A stretch of 64,000 nucleotides of DNA from Halopiger goleimassiliensis (GCF_000455345.1 NZ_HG315690.1:2640313-2704312), one strand, 5' to 3'; numbered from the stretch's first letter, positions 36,201 to 44,848 are shown. Numbers and translations: made by a program. The notes: a model not told the origin generated them from the sequence alone.

Positions 36201-37666
36201 CGCCGGGTCTGTTCGTCCGTATTCGTCGCGTACTTCTCCCGACGGTTGCGAGCGGGGAGAATCCCGAACGAGAGCAAGAGATACGTCAACTGCTCTATTT
36301 TCAACTCGTTGGCCTGAACGAGACGGACTTCGTTGGACCGAATCTCGCCCTCCAACGATAAAAACGTCGAGAGGAACGACCGTTTGATCGGTTTTGTCGC
36401 ATTCAGCACCCAGTTTGGGAGCGGTACCTCACGGCCCGGACCCGATCCGATATCTAGCAGTTCCGTAAAGAAGACGGAAAACGCTGCGTTGGAAATAACG
36501 TAATCGATCTCCGACTTCCGCTCGAATTCGATTCCGAACTGCTCTCGCATCGTCTCCATCGCGCGTTCGAGAAGTTCGCTCCGATTCTTCTGGGAGATCA
36601 TCACGAATCTGGTCCGTTCGTACTCACCGACAAGCCCCTCCGCGAGGACGAACGCAGCCAGTTCTGCGAGTTCGGAATCTACCGTCGTCGGATAGCGAAA
36701 GCGGGTAACGCGACCATTGTCCGTTTTAACGAGTACCTCACCGGGCTCGAGCGGCGTATACGCTTCTCGAAGGATCGAGAGAAATTCTTCGGAGCGGTAC
36801 TCGCTCGTCCCGTTTACGAGCTTCGAGACGGATGCGAGGCTAATCGACAATCGATCCGCCACGTCCGAGAAGGTGAGATCTGCGAGTGCGAGTGCGAGCC
36901 ATCGTTCGTACTCGTCGAATGCTGAGATGGGGTCCCCTTCTTCGAGACGAGCGACGACTCGATCGGACTCCGCCTCGGTCGCAACCAGCGGGAATTCCGA
37001 TCGCAGCCGATCGAGTGCCGAACCCACGTCGAGTTCGATGTCGCGCTCGGGAAGATCGATGCGCGTCGGAATTCCTATCCGGTCGCCGTCTTGGATCTCG
37101 CTTGCCGACCGCCACTCGGGTCCGGACGCCGTCTCGACGAGGAGGGGATGATCCGGCGTAACCTCGACTTCCCTCCCGTACGACGTTTGAATTCGATGGA
37201 TCGGTCCGTCGTAAGATTCCGAGTACACCATCGACTGACGGAGCGAGACCTCACCTTCGTCGAGCGAGTATGCCTCGACCGAACTCGTGTACAGTTCTCC
37301 GTCTTCGTCGACGTCCGTGACTTTCCGATTTCGCCGTTCGAGAAGGTCTTTCGCCCGAAGAACCGCTGCCTCCCCGTCGTCTCGAACGATCATCGGCGTA
37401 TCCGGTTTGACGCACTTTCCGCTTCCAGTCGGCGCACAGATCAGCGTGTTCTGCCCCTCGTGGATCTTCGGAATCGCGCCGCGCTGTGGCGGCGTGAAGA
37501 AGCCCTCGTTCTCGGGGACGAACTCGCCGAACTCCTCGAGCCACCACTCCTGGACCGCGGGCTCGAGCGACGCGAAGACGTCCCCGTCCTCGATCGTGGT
37601 TCGGTCCGGATCGAACGGCAGGGAGTCGTCGGCGACGGGCAACTCGAGGCCCTCGGGACCGCTCAT
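33203..37666 (-). CDS. lhr: Lhr-like ATP-dependent helicase precursor with intein
   Basis: 1487 residues; about 924 remain after intein removal, matching Lhr-core helicases. N-extein: 'GFFTPPQRGAIPKIHEGQNT' (Q motif) and 'CAPTGSGK'. After the intein come TLASF, 'VSPLKSLAND', the DEIH box (VIVDEIHSLASGKRG), 'GCSATIEPL' and motif VI 'QRIGRAGHR'. Lhr proteins unwind DNA/RNA in repair. The ATG at 37666 gives the family N-terminus; upstream in-frame codons to 37816 are arginine-rich and improbable. The intein splits the Walker A lysine from the next threonine, so ATPase activity depends on splicing. Confidence 0.93.
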   Translation of the reverse strand: MSGPEGLELPVADDSLPFDPDRTTIEDGDVFASLEPAVQEWWLEEFGEFVPENEGFFTPPQRGAIPKIHEGQNTLICAPTGSGKCVKPDTPMIVRDDGEAAVLRAKDLLERRNRKVTDVDEDGELYTSSVEAYSLDEGEVSLRQSMVYSESYDGPIHRIQTSYGREVEVTPDHPLLVETASGPEWRSASEIQDGDRIGIPTRIDLPERDIELDVGSALDRLRSEFPLVATEAESDRVVARLEEGDPISAFDEYERWLALALADLTFSDVADRLSISLASVSKLVNGTSEYRSEEFLSILREAYTPLEPGEVLVKTDNGRVTRFRYPTTVDSELAELAAFVLAEGLVGEYERTRFVMISQKNRSELLERAMETMREQFGIEFERKSEIDYVISNAAFSVFFTELLDIGSGPGREVPLPNWVLNATKPIKRSFLSTFLSLEGEIRSNEVRLVQANELKIEQLTYLLLSFGILPARNRREKYATNTDEQTRRAYHSLTIRGIENLSKLLSECSIVHPNVDELKAHASGQSNGNHIGRHAFDYRDVRALSAYFENDREFNAELGNIYEVARRSGYLTERALDKLSTKLQSLPSDETTRELAAKIDDIRSRNIAWVTVESNEPSHYSGQIVDLSVPDTHNFVGGRGGLYLHNTLASFTSIIDELYRRDRERAGGLENSVYCLYVSPLKSLANDIHRNLEVPLEGIESIVEERDDQEMGEIRHAIRHGDTSSSDRQKMLEETPHILNTTPETLAILLNSPKFREKLRTVEYVIVDEIHSLASGKRGTHLSVSLERLESMVDHDVTRIGCSATIEPLSQVAEFLVGQEEPGGESREYDIVDARFAREFDMELECPTDDLINTPREIVQERFYRMLHEHVQEHTNTLVFTNTRSGAERVLHNLRERFDAYDETNSGCHHGSLSKDVRHDIEERLKEGSLDVVTSSTSLELGIDMPHVDLVVQVGSPKSVAALLQRIGRAGHRVGQTVTGRVIALDRDELLECAVMLKKAEEGFVDSVSIPENAQDVAAQHVYGMAIAEVRPEEDVLATLRRAYPYRDYGDEEWASLCRYLTADYAGLEDRNVYAKIWRDENDPPSGQHHYEEYPVGESLIGKRGRLARVIYMTNIGTIPDSFTCDVYTRAGDEWVGQLDEDYLDTLEKGDVFVLGGDHFEYRYRRGSKVYVDRTSARPTVPSWYSERLPLSYDLGREILAFQGELLEHYDEGGPPRVRAWLREFPLDDDSVRAIARLFDYQLRYAGAESVSTDDRLSIEVVRDREEYERHYYVHSTYGRKFNDGFSRLLAYRCAREATANVRVAVADNGVVLTMPLNRKVDIEGIIDDLDPDEVREDLRAALSGTDLLQRYFRINATRSLMILKRYKGYEKSASEQQVSSEMLLGFAEDLEDFAVIEETYREILEDKLNVAEIEAAVEAISEGEIDVERHLLDSPTPRAFGLATLSASDVVLAEDESAALQSFHDHVLEEIGEESLRGLSSEPVD
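35726..37414 (-). other. intein in the Walker A motif of Lhr (563 residues, LAGLIDADG type)
   Basis: The insert begins Cys-VKPDTPMIV right after GSGK and ends GGLYLHN before Thr. Splicing blocks: A (CVKPDTP), B 'EVEVTPDHPLLV' (T-x-x-H), F 'IVDLSVPDTHNFVG', G 'GGLYLHN'. The nucleophiles are Cys1 and Thr+1. Two LAGLIDADG-like helices lie at intein residues ~251-260 (LAAFVLAEGL) and ~350-358 (TFLSLEGEI); both keep the acidic residue, so the homing endonuclease may be active. An HTH-like segment lies at ~181-200. The DNA is visibly less GC-rich than the exteins. Confidence 0.92.
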
Positions 37667-37814
37667 TGGCGTCGTCTCGGGGACGGGTATGTAAGAGGGT
37701 TTGGCCAGCGGAGCGAAAGTGAAACCCGATCCCGTCCTCCGCTCGCCCTCGCCGGATGGGAACGAATGTGACACCTCCGGAAGGTATTTTCTCCGTCGGA
37801 GAGATCCACGGAGC

Positions 37815-38489
37815 ATGACACGAACGGCGGAGGAGACGAGTCCGCGAACGGGACTCGCGGAGATGCCCGTCGTAACGGCACTAACGCTCGTCGTCGCGCT
37901 CGGCGCGCTGCCGGCACTCTCGTACGCGAGCGAGGCGCTTGAGTTCTCGCAACCGCTGGCGATGGCGCTCCAGTGGCTCGTCCTCGCCGCGGTCCTCGCG
38001 GTCGCGCTGGGCGTCGAAGGCCTGTCGCCGCCGTCGATCGGGTTTCGCCGTCCGGCGTGGATCGACCTCGGCTATCTGCTCGGGACGGCGGCCGTCGCGT
38101 TGCTGATCTACGTCGCGACGGATCCGCTCGTACGAGCGCTCGGCCTGCCCCTCGAGGCGGGAACGAGCGGTCTCGAGGAACTGCCGAGTCCGCTGGTGGG
38201 GCTAGCGGCGGCGATCACGACCGGCGTCGTCGAAGAACTGCTGTACAGGGGGTACGCGATCGAACGGCTCCTCGCGTTCACCGACAGCCCCCTCACTGCC
38301 GGCGGGCTGACGTGGATCGCCTTCACCCTCGTCCACGCCGTCGTCTGGCCGCTCGGCAACCTGGTCCAGACCGCAGCGGTCGCCGCGCTATTCGTCGTCG
38401 TCTACCTGCGACGCCGTACGCTGGTGCCCGTCGTCGGTGCGCACGTGCTGATCTGGCTTCTTCCGGTTCTCGCACTGTTCGCCGAGTAA
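37815..38489 (+). CDS. CPBP/CAAX-type intramembrane metalloprotease
   Basis: 224 residues with about six hydrophobic segments. The Abi motifs are visible: 'GVVEELLYRGYAIERL' (E-E-x-x-x-R), 'FTLVHAVVW' and 'VVGAHVLIW'. The start at 37815 drops a charged, non-family upstream extension. Such membrane proteases act in peptide processing or signalling; the target is unknown. It is divergent from lhr. Confidence 0.85.
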   Translation: MTRTAEETSPRTGLAEMPVVTALTLVVALGALPALSYASEALEFSQPLAMALQWLVLAAVLAVALGVEGLSPPSIGFRRPAWIDLGYLLGTAAVALLIYVATDPLVRALGLPLEAGTSGLEELPSPLVGLAAAITTGVVEELLYRGYAIERLLAFTDSPLTAGGLTWIAFTLVHAVVWPLGNLVQTAAVAALFVVVYLRRRTLVPVVGAHVLIWLLPVLALFAE

Positions 38490-38525
38490 CAGTCGTCGGA
38501 TCCCCTTCAGGACCGGACGACCGTT

Positions 38526-39599
38526 CTACCGACCGTCGAACCGCGTCACGACCTCGAGTCCCGTCGTCCCGTACTCGGTCATCGCGGCGAGGCGATCGGA
38601 GACGTTCTCGAGCGCCACCTCCCGCGTCACCAGCACGGACGGCTCGAGGCGGCCGGCGTCGATCAGCCGCAGGAGTTCGTCGTACCGGGAGGGCGGCATC
38701 CCGCGGGAGCCGACGACGGTGACGTCCCAGCGGGTGATCTCGTCGATCGGCAGCGACACCTCGCCGCGCTCGGCGTCGGTCGTCAGCCCCACCTGAACGT
38801 GCGTGCCGCGCGTCCGGAGGGAATCGAGGCTGTTTCGGCAGGTTTCCGCGCGGCCGAGCGCGTCGACGGAGACGTGGGTGCCGCCGTCGGTGATCGCCTC
38901 GATTTCCGCGGGAACGTCGCCCTCGAGCGCGCTCGCGTCGACGGTCGCCTCGGCACCCAGGTCGGTCGCTAGCTCGAGCGGCTCCTCGCGGACGTCGACG
39001 GCGACGACCCGGCCGCCGAGTGCAGTCGCGATCTGGACGGCCGCGAGTCCGAGCCCGCCGCAGCCGTAGATGGCGACCCAGTCGCCCCCGGCGACGTCGG
39101 CCCGGTGGGCCAGGGCGTGAAAGGCCGTCACGTACCGACAGCCCAGCGCGGCGGCCGCAATCGCGGAGACGCCGTCCGGAAGCCGCGCGAGGTTGAACTC
39201 CGCGTGGGGAACGTGGACCCGTTCGGCGAACGCGCCGGGAACGTCGGCCTCGAAGCCGAGCGCGTAACCGTCCTCGCACACGTTCCCGTGGCCGTTCCGA
39301 CACTGGTGACACGAGCCGTCGCCGAGGTTGAACGGGACCGCCACCCGGTCTCCCGGCTCGAGCGCCGCCACTCGCTCGCCGACGCGAGCGACGCGGCCCG
39401 CGGGCTCGTGGCCGAGGATCTGTCCGAGCGGGACCCGGTCGTCCGCCCACTCGCCGTGGCCCTGCCAGGCGTGCCAGTCGCTGCGACAGATGCCACAGGC
39501 CTCGACGTCGACCACGACGCCGTGGGGCGCGGGGTCGGGGTCGTCGACGGACTCGATCGACAGGGGCTCGCCGTAGGACTCGAGGACTGCAGCGCGCAT
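38526..39599 (-). CDS. zinc-dependent MDR alcohol dehydrogenase
   Basis: 357 residues. Catalytic-zinc region 'ACGICRSDWHAWQGH' then 'GHEPAGRVARVG', and Rossmann motif 'YGCGGLGLAAVQIA'. The structural zinc lobe reads DGSC-HQC-RNGHGNVC. The first of the usual four cysteines is replaced by Asp, as in some haloarchaeal relatives. The preferred alcohol or aldehyde and cofactor are unknown. Confidence 0.88.
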   Translation of the reverse strand: MRAAVLESYGEPLSIESVDDPDPAPHGVVVDVEACGICRSDWHAWQGHGEWADDRVPLGQILGHEPAGRVARVGERVAALEPGDRVAVPFNLGDGSCHQCRNGHGNVCEDGYALGFEADVPGAFAERVHVPHAEFNLARLPDGVSAIAAAALGCRYVTAFHALAHRADVAGGDWVAIYGCGGLGLAAVQIATALGGRVVAVDVREEPLELATDLGAEATVDASALEGDVPAEIEAITDGGTHVSVDALGRAETCRNSLDSLRTRGTHVQVGLTTDAERGEVSLPIDEITRWDVTVVGSRGMPPSRYDELLRLIDAGRLEPSVLVTREVALENVSDRLAAMTEYGTTGLEVVTRFDGR

Positions 39600-39624
39600 A
39601 CCGTCCGTCTCGGGGAGCGACGAG

Positions 39625-40701
39625 TTAAACGTGGGCGGTCCACACCCCCTGCCGACGGTCGAGGAGGGAGACGACGACCGCGTGTGGCAGGGTCAACACG
39701 GCGAGACAGACGAGGTAGACCCCCAGCAGCGACGGGAGCGTCGCCGGCGTCCGCGGGACGACGAGCGCCAGCCCGGCCAGCACGACGAGTCCGCCCGCCG
39801 TAAAGGGCGCGGCGTCGCGGGCGAACCGCCGGACGGCCGCCGAAACGTCGCCCTCCTCGAGCGCGGCGGCCGCGGGGGCGTCGACCAGCAGCGTCCGCAG
39901 GACGTGTCGCACGGAGTGCCAGAGCGCGAAGTAGAGCCCGACCGCGAGGATCGGCGGGACGACGGCGAAGAACGCGGCGAGTCCAAGCGTTTCGCCCGCG
40001 TCGAGCAACCACCCCCTGGAGGCCCCGCTCCGGACGAGTCCCCAGCAAAGCGAGAGGGTCACGAGCGCGGCGAATCCGACGCCGACCAAGCGCCGTACGA
40101 CCGGATCGAACGCGGGATCGAGCGCCGCCGCGGCCGCTGGATCGAACAACCCGACGGTCGCGCCGGCGACGGCCGCGTACTGATCGGGTGCGGCGACCAG
40201 CGGGACGAGCATCGGCAGTCCGCCGCGAACGACGCCCGCGAGCAGCCGCTGGCCCCGCGTCTCGAGGTGGTCGACCCCCAGCAGGGCGACGAGCGCGTAG
40301 ACGTCGCCCTGTCCCCAGTGGGCGATCGTTAGCAGGACGAATCCGGCGAAGGCCACGGCCGGCGCGAAGAACCAGACCGCGGCGTAGGCCGCCGCGAGGG
40401 CGAGATAGCCCCCACAGGTGACGGCGACGGAGCGGTTCGTGACGGGATCACCCCGCGAACGCGGGAGGACGAGGTGATCGACCGCACCGTGGGGAAGTCC
40501 GAGGACCACGACGCTCGCCGCGAGCGGAATCAACTGGACGGAAAGCGGCGGCGACTCGAGGGCGACCGAGAGCGCGACGCCGGTCAGGAGCGCGAGTGTG
40601 CCACAGCCGAGGCTGATCCGCCCGGCGGTCGCGACGGCCGTCGAACGCCGTTCCGAGGGATCCCGGGCGCGTGGCGTCGCGGGAGTCGGTTCACCGGACA
40701 T
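39625..40701 (-). CDS. blh: Brp/Blh-type beta-carotene 15,15'-dioxygenase
   Basis: 358 residues, eight or more membrane helices, rich in Leu/Ala/Val. Family motifs 'GLPHGAVDHLVLPRSRG', 'FVLLTIAHWGQGDVYA' and 'YFALWHSVRHVLRT' contain the His residues that bind iron. Brp/Blh cleaves beta-carotene to two retinal. The ATG lies 11 bases inside the lycopene cyclase gene, so both are translated together. Retinal is then available for the sensory rhodopsin encoded 2.6 kb away. Confidence 0.92.
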   Translation of the reverse strand: MSGEPTPATPRARDPSERRSTAVATAGRISLGCGTLALLTGVALSVALESPPLSVQLIPLAASVVVLGLPHGAVDHLVLPRSRGDPVTNRSVAVTCGGYLALAAAYAAVWFFAPAVAFAGFVLLTIAHWGQGDVYALVALLGVDHLETRGQRLLAGVVRGGLPMLVPLVAAPDQYAAVAGATVGLFDPAAAAALDPAFDPVVRRLVGVGFAALVTLSLCWGLVRSGASRGWLLDAGETLGLAAFFAVVPPILAVGLYFALWHSVRHVLRTLLVDAPAAAALEEGDVSAAVRRFARDAAPFTAGGLVVLAGLALVVPRTPATLPSLLGVYLVCLAVLTLPHAVVVSLLDRRQGVWTAHV

Positions 40702-41482
40702 GACGCGTCACCGCTCGAGTTCGTGTGCGGACTCGCTCGAGCGAGAGGGTGGGAAGTTCGTCTCGTCGCTCGAGCAGCCACAGGTAGAGGACGAGACACT
40801 GGACGACGAAGCCGTTCGTCGCGAGGAAGAAAACCGCCTCCTCGAGCGGGAGGCCGAGCAGGGCGTAACCGGTCGTGTGAGTCTCGGAGACGTGCCAGAT
40901 GCCGAGGCCGAGCGCAATGCGGTCTGCGAGCCAGAGATAGAGCGTCGGGACGGCGACGCCGACCGCGACGGTGCGGCGGGCGTCCCAGAGGGCAGTGCAG
41001 CCGAACCCCCACTGGATCGCCAGGATCGGGCCGGCCCAGAGGAGGATCGCGCCGAGGTAGTACGTCGACGACGTTCCCAGCAGCAGCCAGCCGACGCCGG
41101 CGACGGCGAGTCCTCCGACGATACCGCCGAGTCGATGCCGGTGTGGGATCGCCAGCGAGCGTTCGGGCACGTGCGGCCACTGAAAGAGCCAGCAGGCGGT
41201 CAGGATCGGCTGGAGTAGGAAGAACAGGTACTCCTCGAGCGGGGCGTGCCAGATCGTCGCGACGACGGCTCCCTCGGCGTACCCCCAGACCCCTTCGGCG
41301 ATCAGCAGGTTGTCCCAGGGAGTCGTGTAGACGACCGCCAGCACGACGACGACGGCGAGACCCGAGAGGGGGCCGGGACCCCACCACGCCCCCTCGCGGC
41401 GGGCGGCGAGCCATCCTAGCCCGAGGATCGGTACCAGGAGGAACAGCGCGTGAAACTCGAGGTACGTGAGCGGAACGGTCAT
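40691..41482 (-). CDS. crtY: lycopene beta-cyclase, fused CrtYc-CrtYd type
   Basis: 263 residues with two repeats of the heterodimeric-type cyclase. The first contains 'TTPWDNLLIAEGVWGY' and 'HAPLEEYLFFLLQPIL'; the second 'DRIALGLGIWHV' and 'GLPLEEAVFFLATNGFV'. The P-L-E-E motif is diagnostic. It closes lycopene to beta-carotene, the substrate of the overlapping blh gene. The ATG at 41482 is chosen; in-frame sequence upstream to 41641 is not family-like. Confidence 0.92.
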   Translation of the reverse strand: MTVPLTYLEFHALFLLVPILGLGWLAARREGAWWGPGPLSGLAVVVVLAVVYTTPWDNLLIAEGVWGYAEGAVVATIWHAPLEEYLFFLLQPILTACWLFQWPHVPERSLAIPHRHRLGGIVGGLAVAGVGWLLLGTSSTYYLGAILLWAGPILAIQWGFGCTALWDARRTVAVGVAVPTLYLWLADRIALGLGIWHVSETHTTGYALLGLPLEEAVFFLATNGFVVQCLVLYLWLLERRDELPTLSLERVRTRTRAVTRHVR

Positions 41483-41542
41483 CGTGAGCAGCGGCGGCGT
41501 CGCCACATCGTCTCCCCTTTCGCCACCCGGCTCATGAACGAT

Positions 41543-41605
41543 GTGGCCAACGCGAAATTCGGCCGCGAGCGTGTTCGTGCGGTGCCACGTTGCACTGTTG
41601 GCCAC
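41543..41605. promoter_or_regulatory. inverted repeat in the crtY/htrII divergent promoter
   Basis: GTGGCCAAC (41543-41551) and GTTGGCCAC (41597-41605) are perfect inverted copies. They lie in the 157-bp gap between divergent crtY-blh and htrII-sopII. A TATA-like CTAAAG (41611-41616) follows, ~25 bases before the htrII ATG. A shared operator for retinal and phototaxis genes is plausible. Confidence 0.4.
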
Positions 41606-41639
41606 CACCCCTAAAGTGGGCCGTTTCAAACCCCGGGCC

Positions 41640-43307
41640 ATGAACGTCGCGAGATCGCTGCTTCCGGGTCGCGTTCGCCGGAGTTATACGGGGAAGCTCG
41701 GTGCCATATTCACGCTCGTCACCGCCGTGACGGTGGCGTTCGGCGGGGCGATGATCCTCGAGATACGGGCCGCGCTCGAGACCGGCGAGGTCGCGGTCGT
41801 CGGCGAGAGCGCGACCGCCGCGATCCTCGGGCTGATCGTCCTGACGGTGATCAACGTCGGGCTCGTGGCGGCGACGGTCGGGGGCAACACCGCCGCGTCG
41901 CTGTCGACCCTCTCGGCGAAGGCCCGGCGCATGGGAGACGGCGACCTCGAGGTCGACCTCGACACCCGCCGAGAGGACGAGATCGCCGAACTCTACGCGT
42001 CCTTCGACGAGATGCGGACCTCCCTCCGGGAATCCCTGTCGGAGACCGAGGCCGCCCGACGGGAGGCCGAGGAAGCTCGCGAACGGGCCGAGGAGGCACG
42101 CGAAGAAGCGGAACAGGCCCGCGAGGAAGCCGAACGGGAACGCGAACGGGTGACCGCGGTCAACGAGGAACTTGAGGCCGAGGCCGAACGGTTCGGCGAG
42201 GTGATGGCCCGCTGTGCCGACGGCGACCTGACGGCGCGGCTGGACGCCGACACGGACAACGAGGCGATGGCCTCGATCGCGGACTCGTTCGACGAGATGA
42301 TGGACGGGATCGAGTCGCTCGTGGCCCGCATCCAGGGGTTCGCCGAGGACGTCTCGACGGCCAGCCACGACGTGCGGGCGAACGCCGAGGACGTCCGGGA
42401 ACGGAGCGAGGCGGTCAGCGAGACGATCGAGGAGATCGCCGACGGCGCAGACGAACAGACCGAGATGATCCGAGAGATCGCGGCGGAGATGGACGACATC
42501 TCGGCGACGACCGAACAGATGGCCGCGAGCGCCGCGGAGGTCGCCCAGACCTCCCACGAGGCCGCTCGGGCCAGCGAGAACGGCCTCGAGACAGCCGAGG
42601 CGGCCATCGCGGAGATGAACGAGGTCGAGGAACAGACCGACGCCGCCGTCGCGGCGATCGAGGAACTCAACGCGGAGGTCCAGGAGATCGGCGAGGTGAC
42701 CGAGATCATCGCCGACATCGCCGAGCAGACGAACCTGCTCGCGCTGAACGCGTCGATCGAGGCGGCCCACGCGAGCGACGACGGGGACGGCTTCGCCGTC
42801 GTCGCGAGCGAAGTCAAATCGCTCGCCGAGGAGACCAAGGCGGCGACCGACGAGATCGCGTCGTCGATCGAGCGGATCCAGGGACGGACCCAGTCGACGG
42901 TCGAGGACATCCGCGAGACCAGCGACCGGATCTCGCGGGGCGTCGACACCGTCGAGGAGACCGTCGACTCGCTCGAGCGGATCGTCGAAGCCGTCGAGGA
43001 GGCCAACACGGGCATCCAGGAGATCAACACGTCGACGGACCGCCAGGCCGAGTCCGCCTCGGAGATCGCGAGCACGATCGACGACGTGGCCGACATCGCC
43101 GAGACGACCGCGACGGAAGCGGGCGACGTCACCGACGACGCGGCGGCCCAGTCGGCGGCCGCGAGGGACGTCTTCGATCGCGTCGAAACCCTCTCCGACG
43201 GCGCGACGACGCTGCTCGAGGTGCTCGAGGAGACGCAGGTGTCCGCCGATCGCCGCGAGGCGCGGGCGTCGCCGAACGCGATGGCCGACGGGGGGAGTCG
43301 CCGATGA
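41640..43307 (+). CDS. htrII: sensory rhodopsin II transducer HtrII
   Basis: 555 residues. Two N-terminal membrane helices with almost no extracellular loop ([19 protein letters not shown] and [20 protein letters not shown]) match the Natronomonas pharaonis HtrII type; the Asn in 'INVGLVAAT' corresponds to the one that contacts SRII. Then two HAMP domains joined by a glutamate/arginine coiled coil (~residues 125-175) and a methyl-accepting tip with '[15 protein letters not shown]'. It relays light signals to CheA/CheW. It overlaps sopII by four bases. Confidence 0.95.
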   Translation: MNVARSLLPGRVRRSYTGKLGAIFTLVTAVTVAFGGAMILEIRAALETGEVAVVGESATAAILGLIVLTVINVGLVAATVGGNTAASLSTLSAKARRMGDGDLEVDLDTRREDEIAELYASFDEMRTSLRESLSETEAARREAEEARERAEEAREEAEQAREEAERERERVTAVNEELEAEAERFGEVMARCADGDLTARLDADTDNEAMASIADSFDEMMDGIESLVARIQGFAEDVSTASHDVRANAEDVRERSEAVSETIEEIADGADEQTEMIREIAAEMDDISATTEQMAASAAEVAQTSHEAARASENGLETAEAAIAEMNEVEEQTDAAVAAIEELNAEVQEIGEVTEIIADIAEQTNLLALNASIEAAHASDDGDGFAVVASEVKSLAEETKAATDEIASSIERIQGRTQSTVEDIRETSDRISRGVDTVEETVDSLERIVEAVEEANTGIQEINTSTDRQAESASEIASTIDDVADIAETTATEAGDVTDDAAAQSAAARDVFDRVETLSDGATTLLEVLEETQVSADRREARASPNAMADGGSRR

Positions 43308-44020
43308 TCGACCCGACGTCCGTGTTCTGGCTGGGCGCTCTGGGCATGGCCGCCGGCACCCTCGCGTTCGTCTGGGGCGGCGTGACGGGCGACGACGCCT
43401 ACCGCAAGTACTACGGCCTCCTCGCGGCGACCAGTTCGATCGCGACCGTCGCCTACGCGACGATGGCCCTCGGGATCGGCTGGATCCCCGTCGGCGACGA
43501 ACTCGTCTTCGCGCCGCGATACGTCGACTGGATCCTCACGACGCCGTTGCTGTTGCTGTTTCTCGGACTGCTCGCCGGAAGCGACCGGCGTGAACTCGGA
43601 CTGGTCGTCGGGATCAACACCGCCGTGATGGGGCTGGGGTTCGCCGCCGCGCTCCTCGAGGGGGCCGTCGGCTACGGGCTGTTCGCCCTCGGCGGGATCG
43701 CCTACGTCGGCCTGCTGTACGTGTTGCTGGGACCGATGAGCGTTCGAGCGGGCGACCGGCGTCCCGGCACCACCTCGTTGTTTACCAGCCTGCGGAACCT
43801 CACCGTGATCCTCTGGTCGGTGTACCCCGCCATCTGGCTGCTCGGTCCGCCGGGACTCGGACTGCTGACCCCCGTAGTCGACGTCGCGCTGATCACATAC
43901 CTCGACCTGCTGACCAAGGTCGGCTTCGGGCTGATCGCGCTCAACGCCAGCGCCGTCATCGAGGCCGAGCGCGGCGAATCGCTCGCCGCGGACTCGAGCG
44001 CCGCGCCGGCGGACGACTGA
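43304..44020 (+). CDS. sopII: sensory rhodopsin II (phoborhodopsin)
   Basis: 238 residues, seven helices, aligning nearly gap-free in the core to N. pharaonis SRII. Residue numbers coincide: counter-ion Asp75 (PRYVDW), Phe86, Arg72, Tyr174 (WSVYP), Asp193, Tyr199, Thr204 and the retinal Lys205 (DLLTKVGF). Phe86 replaces the proton donor of pumps, and Thr204 with Tyr174 are signalling residues. It is therefore a blue-light repellent sensor, not a pump. Expressed with htrII through the ATGA overlap. Confidence 0.95.
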   Translation: MIDPTSVFWLGALGMAAGTLAFVWGGVTGDDAYRKYYGLLAATSSIATVAYATMALGIGWIPVGDELVFAPRYVDWILTTPLLLLFLGLLAGSDRRELGLVVGINTAVMGLGFAAALLEGAVGYGLFALGGIAYVGLLYVLLGPMSVRAGDRRPGTTSLFTSLRNLTVILWSVYPAIWLLGPPGLGLLTPVVDVALITYLDLLTKVGFGLIALNASAVIEAERGESLAADSSAAPADD

Positions 44021-44113
44021 GACGAACCGTAACTGGCTGGGCGCGCGTTCGAGCGCTCGCCGGACTCGAGGACCAACACAACCCTTTTGCCCGGCCCGGG
44101 CACAGCCTCTCGC

Positions 44114-44848
44114 ATGCGGATCACCTTTCTGGGTACCGGGAGCGCGATGCCGACGGGCGAACGCTTCCAGACGGGGATCGTCGTGGCGGAGGACGACCGA
44201 CGGCTGTTGATCGACTGTGGCTCCGGGGTGTTACACCGACTCCAGCAGTCCGGCGTCGGCTACGAGAACGTCTCGACGGTGTTGCTGACCCACCACCACC
44301 TCGATCACGTCGCCGACCTCCTGCCGCTCATGAAGGCGCGGTGGCTCGCCGGCGAGGACCACCTCGAGATCGTCGGCCCGCAGGGAACGAAATCCCTCGT
44401 CGACGACCTGCTGTCGGTCCACGACTACATGGAGGGACGGCTGGACCTGCAACTCCGGGAGGTCGTCGCCGGCGAGTTCTCCGTCGCGGGATTCGACGTC
44501 GCCGCCTACGAGACGCGCCACTCCCTGCCGTGTCTGGCATACCGCTTCGGCGACCTGTTTACCTTCAGCGGCGACAGCGAGGCGTTCCCCGGCCTGGCGA
44601 ACTTCGCCGACGAGTCGGCGATCCTCGCCCACGACTGTTCGTTCCCCGACGACGTCGACGTCTCGAACCACCCCACGCCGGAGACCCTCGGGACGGCCCT
44701 CGCCGGGACGGACATCGGCCGGGTCTACCTCACCCACCTCTACCCGCACACGGACGGCCGGCGCGAGGAGATGCTCGCCTCGATCGGGGACCACTACGAC
44801 GGTGACGTTCGCTTCGCCGAAGATCTGAAGACGGTCACCATCGACTAG
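44114..44848 (+). CDS. MBL-fold hydrolase, RNase Z-like
   Basis: 244 residues. It begins MRITFLGTGSAMPTGERFQT and carries the metal motif 'LLTHHHLDHVADL' (H-x-H-x-D-H), then 'FSGDSEAF' and 'LTHLYPH'. It resembles the RNase Z/arylsulfatase branch but lacks the long exosite, so it may be a general metallohydrolase. The ATG at 44114 removes an improbable leader. Located downstream of sopII with a separate start. Confidence 0.85.
   Translation: MRITFLGTGSAMPTGERFQTGIVVAEDDRRLLIDCGSGVLHRLQQSGVGYENVSTVLLTHHHLDHVADLLPLMKARWLAGEDHLEIVGPQGTKSLVDDLLSVHDYMEGRLDLQLREVVAGEFSVAGFDVAAYETRHSLPCLAYRFGDLFTFSGDSEAFPGLANFADESAILAHDCSFPDDVDVSNHPTPETLGTALAGTDIGRVYLTHLYPHTDGRREEMLASIGDHYDGDVRFAEDLKTVTID

Noticed and set aside
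37667..37816. 50-codon N-terminal extension of the helicase
   Set aside because: Arginine-rich, not family-like, and covers the divergent promoter of the CPBP gene; the ATG at 37666 fits better.
41541..41639. N-terminal extension of HtrII beginning [11 protein letters not shown]
   Set aside because: Not family-like; HtrII proteins begin near the [13 protein letters not shown] segment, so ATG 41640 is preferred.
44087..44113. Upstream start for the MBL-fold protein
   Set aside because: The ATG at 44114 gives MRITFLGTGSA, the standard first strand; the leader is Gly/Pro/Thr-rich and unlikely to be translated.
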